From positions 1 to 17,040 of the forward strand of contig JAUYDN010000052.1 of assembly GCA_030691775.1 (NCBI GenBank): a stretch of 17,040 nt of DNA, in the 5' to 3' direction. A program made the position numbers and the translations under genes. Numbering within the stretch: the first letter of the stretch is position 1; the number at the start of each line of letters is the position of its first letter. Source of the DNA: Dehalococcoidia bacterium. GTDB taxonomy: Bacteria > Chloroflexota > Dehalococcoidia > Dehalococcoidales > Fen-1064. The notes under the pieces are model-generated. The model was not told where the DNA came from, ran no database searches, and saw nothing but the letters and a program-made list of their open reading frames with translations. This document shows, one piece after another, positions 14,604 to 17,040 of the stretch.

Positions 14604-14638
14604 TTCCAATCACCAATCACCAATAATCAATCCCCACC
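14604..14638. repeat. Heptamer tandem array (CACCAAT type)
   Basis: Five 7-nt units in phase: TTCCAAT, CACCAAT, CACCAAT, AATCAAT, CCCCACC. It lies just after the sensor kinase stop. Confidence 0.75.
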
Positions 14639-14672
14639 CCTTTTCCCTCATCTGCCACGACGCCTATCCAAC

Positions 14673-14708
14673 TTGTCATTACGAGGAACGAAGTGACGCG
14701 GTAATCTC
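14673..14708. repeat. GTCATTACGAGG...GGTAATCTC intergenic repeat
   Basis: TTGTCATTACGAGGAACGAA followed by GTGACGCGGTAATCTC matches the general layout of a short dispersed intergenic repeat whose ends (ATTAC and GTAAT) are inverted. It shares the TTGTCATT word with the foldback element at 3854. Confidence 0.55.
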
Positions 14709-14767
14709 TGGGGGTGGTCTGCCTTGCTGTGCGACAACTCACGCTTTCGGGGCGGGGGGTATAACCC

Positions 14768-14796
14768 TTGACAGTTGACAATTATCATCCGATACT
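14768..14796 (+). promoter_or_regulatory. Candidate promoter of the metallophosphoesterase gene, overlapping heptamer repeats
   Basis: TTGACA (14768-14773) is a perfect -35 box, repeated 7 nt on (14775-14780). GATACT (14791-14796) is 17 nt after the first and matches the -10 consensus at 4 of 6 positions. The predicted start would be within a few bases of the ATG at 14806. Confidence 0.4.
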
Positions 14797-14805
14797 TATG
14801 GCAAG

Positions 14806-15540
14806 ATGCGCATTATTGTGCTGGCGGATATCCACTCCAACCTGACTGCGTTCGAGGCGGTACTCAAGGATGCCGCACAGAGGGGTAAAATCGATTGGGT
14901 GTGGTGCCCGGGCGATATTATAGGTTACGGACCGGACCCGCGGGAGTGCATTGCGCTGGTGCAAAAACTCGGCGCCGTCTGTGTTGCGGGTAACCATGAT
15001 TTTGCGGCAGTGGGTAAGATTGACACATCTGATTTCAACCCTGCCGCCGCGGCCGCCAACCGCTGGACGGCGCAACAGCTCAAGCCTGAGGACATCGCCT
15101 TTCTAAGCGACCTGCCGTTAACTGTTGTGCGTGATGATTTCACGGTTGTCCACGGCAGTCCGCGCGAGCCGGTGTGGGAGTACCTGTTCGACGTGCCCTC
15201 CGCGAAAGAAAACCTCGCCCATTTCACCACGCCTTATGGCATCGTGGGGCACACCCATGTACCGTGTGTTTTTGTTTTCGGGAGGTTTAACGAGGGCGGT
15301 GTAAAGCAGTTGAGGGATGGCGATGAAGTGCTCCTTGACGAAAACCGGCTGATACTCAACCCGGGCGGTGTGGGCCAGCCGCGTGACGGCGACCCGCGCG
15401 CCAGCTACGGCATCCTCGATACAGACCGCCGGATTTTCACACTACACCGCGTGCCTTATGATATCCCAACTGTGCAGGCGAGGATGCGGGAGAAAGGGTT
15501 ACCGGAGATGCTGTGGAAAAGGCTGGAATGGGGGAGGTGA
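14806..15540 (+). CDS. Calcineurin-like metallophosphoesterase
   Basis: The 244-aa two-metal phosphoesterase has all core motifs: DIHSN (D8, H10), GDIIGYGPDP (D37), GNHD (N63, H64), VVHGSP (H116) and GHTHVP (H149, H151). The GDIIGYGPDP and NPGGVGQPRDGDPRASYGI segments place it in the YfcE/ApaH-related group of small bacterial phosphoesterases, often annotated as phosphodiesterases. The substrate cannot be determined from sequence. There is no convincing Shine-Dalgarno; the ATG at 14797 is out of frame, so MRIIVLADIHSN is the natural start. An imperfect hairpin with a short T-run near 15517-15560 may end the transcript. Confidence 0.93.
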   Translation: MRIIVLADIHSNLTAFEAVLKDAAQRGKIDWVWCPGDIIGYGPDPRECIALVQKLGAVCVAGNHDFAAVGKIDTSDFNPAAAAANRWTAQQLKPEDIAFLSDLPLTVVRDDFTVVHGSPREPVWEYLFDVPSAKENLAHFTTPYGIVGHTHVPCVFVFGRFNEGGVKQLRDGDEVLLDENRLILNPGGVGQPRDGDPRASYGILDTDRRIFTLHRVPYDIPTVQARMREKGLPEMLWKRLEWGR

Positions 15541-15599
15541 GGGGCCTTTTAGTGTTTTTCCATGTGGATGGCGATATAGTTCTTAACGATGTTTTTGTG

Positions 15600-15608
15600 T
15601 GATATAAT
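15600..15608 (+). promoter_or_regulatory. Extended -10 promoter of the TIR-like gene
   Basis: TGATATAAT is a perfect extended -10 element (TGnTATAAT) about 50 nt before the start codon. The -35 position (TTCTTA, 15580-15585) is weak. The ribosome-binding site GGAGG (15646-15650) is strong and well spaced. Confidence 0.65.
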
Positions 15609-15656
15609 GTTCGCAAACGACATCTTCCACCGTTAGAACGTATTTGGAGGTAGTAT

Positions 15657-16757
15657 ATGGTTACGGAACCGAAAGAGGAAGCGACACAAGACTCACAAGA
15701 AAAGAAACGCTCGCGTATCTCCCAATCTGAAATACCGATGTTCTCGCTCGCCGAAGCTCTTAAAATACCACAAACAATTTGTGATAATTATGCTGGTCAA
15801 GCGACCACACCTCTAAATGTAGCTTCTTCCTTAAAGATGCTGCCCAATTCCAGCCATTTTCGTATGCTATGTGGTTCTGCCGTCGCTTATGGTCTTACCG
15901 ATGGTGGATGGAATGCTAAAGAAATCGTTGTTCTTCAACTTGCAAAAAGAATTTTGTCTCCACCTTTAGAGGGCGACGATTTAGTGGCAAAGCGCGAAGC
16001 TGCTCTTAAACCGCGAATAATTGGAGATTTTATTCGCAAATATGACAAATCTCCTTTACCAAGACGCGACATAGCCTTTAATGTCATTACAGGGATGGGT
16101 GTTCCTAGAGACAGGGTAGAGTCCGTATATCAAATGATTCTTGATACCTCTCAATCGATTAAGGTTATCAGAGAGATAAAAGGCAAAGAATACATTGACC
16201 TTTCCGGTATGTCGGTCACAAAAACAGAGGAGTCTAGCGAGCTTATTGACGAAAAGCCAACAACAAGACCTTCCGCAAGCGCTTCTCCCGCCGCTAACGT
16301 TGCTCAAAGTACAAAACAGCTAGGGCAAGGCATATTTATAGCACATGGTAAAAACAAGAAACCATTAGAGCAATTGAAGAAAATACTTGATCAATTCAAA
16401 ATTCCCTATAAGGTCGCTATAGATGAACCTAATCTTGGACGCCCAATCAGTTCAAAAGTAAAGGAAACCATGGAATCCTGCAATTGCGCAATTCTCATCT
16501 TTACAGGGGATGATGAATTCTTTGACAAAGATGGTAAATCTATTTGGCGTCCTTCGGAAAACGTAATCTATGAACTCGGTGCTTCCGCTTTTCTTTACGA
16601 AAAGCGAATCGTGTTGCTAAAAGAAGAAAACGTCAATTTCGCGTCCAATTTCAGTGATCTTGGACATATTTCTTTTGCAAAAGACCAACTTGAAATGAAG
16701 TCCTTGGATCTTATTAAAGAATTAGTAGGATTTGGAATATTGAAAATATCCACGTAG
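15657..16757 (+). CDS. Two-domain protein with C-terminal TIR-like (PF10137/CAP12-type) predicted NADase domain
   Basis: This is a 366-aa cytosolic-type protein with no signal or membrane segment. After a charged N-terminus, residues about 25-185 form an unassigned helix-rich domain (SLAEALKIPQTICDNYAG, SSHFRMLCGSAVAYGLT, then PRRDIAFNVITGMGVPRDR). A Ser/Pro/Ala-rich linker (about 188-222) follows. Residues 223-366 match the TIR-like nucleotide-binding family: GIFIAHGKN, a Cys/Ala-rich CAILIFTGDDEF strand, and WRPSENVIYELGAS, where E306 is the probable catalytic glutamate. The same TIR-like family includes CBASS Cap12 and Pycsar effectors that destroy NAD+ during phage infection. No cyclase gene is visible nearby. 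The gene is visibly AT-rich compared with the rest of the window, which suggests acquisition. Confidence 0.85.
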   Translation: MVTEPKEEATQDSQEKKRSRISQSEIPMFSLAEALKIPQTICDNYAGQATTPLNVASSLKMLPNSSHFRMLCGSAVAYGLTDGGWNAKEIVVLQLAKRILSPPLEGDDLVAKREAALKPRIIGDFIRKYDKSPLPRRDIAFNVITGMGVPRDRVESVYQMILDTSQSIKVIREIKGKEYIDLSGMSVTKTEESSELIDEKPTTRPSASASPAANVAQSTKQLGQGIFIAHGKNKKPLEQLKKILDQFKIPYKVAIDEPNLGRPISSKVKETMESCNCAILIFTGDDEFFDKDGKSIWRPSENVIYELGASAFLYEKRIVLLKEENVNFASNFSDLGHISFAKDQLEMKSLDLIKELVGFGILKIST

Positions 16758-16859
16758 TCTGCTTGATATATTTTCTTGCAGTATTCGTGCACGTTACGTT
16801 GTTGCACGGGAGTCTCTATAGGAAATTGTCTTGTAATAAATCCGGCCTCGAATCGAATT

Positions 16860-17040
16860 TCAATTACGAAATGTCTCGCTCTTCGTCTCCCGGCGTTTTC
16901 TGGCATGGAAAGAAATATCTAAATCCAGCGCATCCGCAACCTTGAAAAAAGTGCGAAGTGTGGTGTTAGTATCGCCTTTTTCTAATCTTGATATGGCTGG
17001 TTGCTTTGTCCCAATTGCTTTAGCTAACTCGGTCTGACTC
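16860..17040 (-). CDS. XRE-family helix-turn-helix regulator, HigA-antitoxin-like (partial, 5' end beyond window)
   Basis: Only the C-terminal 59 residues are visible. They contain a Cro/CI-type helix-turn-helix: SQTELAKAIGTKQPAISR, then LEKGDTNTTLRTFFKVADAL and a basic tail ending in ...ETFRN. The pattern Q-x-E-L-A-x(4)-G-x(2)-Q-x-A-I-S-R-L-E-x-G is typical of HigA-type antitoxins, which are usually encoded just after their RelE/HigB toxin. If so, a toxin gene should lie beyond the window edge at higher coordinates. It is convergent with the TIR-like gene, about 100 nt from its stop, and is similarly AT-rich. Confidence 0.8.
   Translation of the reverse strand, partial: SQTELAKAIGTKQPAISRLEKGDTNTTLRTFFKVADALDLDISFHARKRRETKSETFRN

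Noticed and set aside
5720..14638. Heptamer arrays considered as CRISPR or iterons
   Set aside because: The units are only 7 nt, contiguous without spacers and degenerate, with no cas or replication gene near.
15517..15560. Possible terminator after the metallophosphoesterase (AAAAGGC/GCCTTTT with a T-run)
   Set aside because: The stem is 7 bp with a 20-nt loop and is A/T-heavy, too weak to call as a feature.
15657..16757. TIR-like gene considered part of a CBASS or Pycsar operon
   Set aside because: No cyclase gene is visible upstream or downstream within the window, and the N-terminal domain does not resemble a STING or cyclic-nucleotide-binding domain by eye.
16763..16945. Short + strand open frame after the TIR-like gene
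   Set aside because: It overlaps the helix-turn-helix gene in antisense and has no ribosome-binding site or recognisable motif.

Overview
The window reads as a chromosomal stretch of a free-living, probably anaerobic bacterium. The genes are mostly GC-rich and tightly packed, with good Shine-Dalgarno sites and several GTG starts. The mix is an SCP-x-type thiolase beside an HMG-CoA-synthase/DUF35 fusion, a ferredoxin-nitroreductase, an L10 leader of the Gram-positive type, and intergenic gaps filled with degenerate heptamer repeats. This suggests Chloroflexota (possibly Dehalococcoidia). That assignment is inference; no rRNA or other decisive marker is present.

Layout. (1) 55-2674 (+): a two-gene operon for acyl-CoA carbon chemistry, an HMG-CoA-synthase-like protein fused to a zinc-ribbon/OB domain, then a thiolase. 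(2) 2705-3808 (+): an L10-type leader with an intrinsic terminator, then rplJ and rplL, here without rplK/rplA upstream or rpoB downstream. (3) 3809-5703: a foldback repeat element, a GrpB-family gene and an endonuclease IV-like TIM-barrel gene (both -), separated by two palindromic repeats. (4) 5824-6168 (+): rsfS, which appears to start at CTG. (5) 6162-9978 (-): thiL, tsaE, tsaB, a hotdog thioesterase, a HAD phosphatase/mutase and ndk, nearly back to back. (6) 10213-12093 (-): a small protein with two identical four-cysteine motifs, then a ferredoxin-nitroreductase. (7) 12196-14582 (+): a NarL-type response regulator and its sensor kinase, overlapping by 4 nt and divergent from the nitroreductase. 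(8) 14806-15540 (+): a metallophosphoesterase. (9) 15657-17040: an AT-rich segment with a two-domain TIR-like protein and, on the opposite strand at the window edge, the C-terminal part of an XRE-type antitoxin-like regulator. This looks like the edge of an acquired defence or toxin-antitoxin region.

Most genes are housekeeping: translation, tRNA t6A modification, thiamine and nucleotide metabolism. The less ordinary parts are the TIR-like protein with its unassigned N-terminal domain, the HMG-CoA-synthase-like protein that lacks the nucleophilic cysteine, the tandem C-x12-C-x5-C-x2-C-EFDQ protein, and the heptamer arrays. One of these arrays appears to supply a complete promoter, and another may supply a -35 box.
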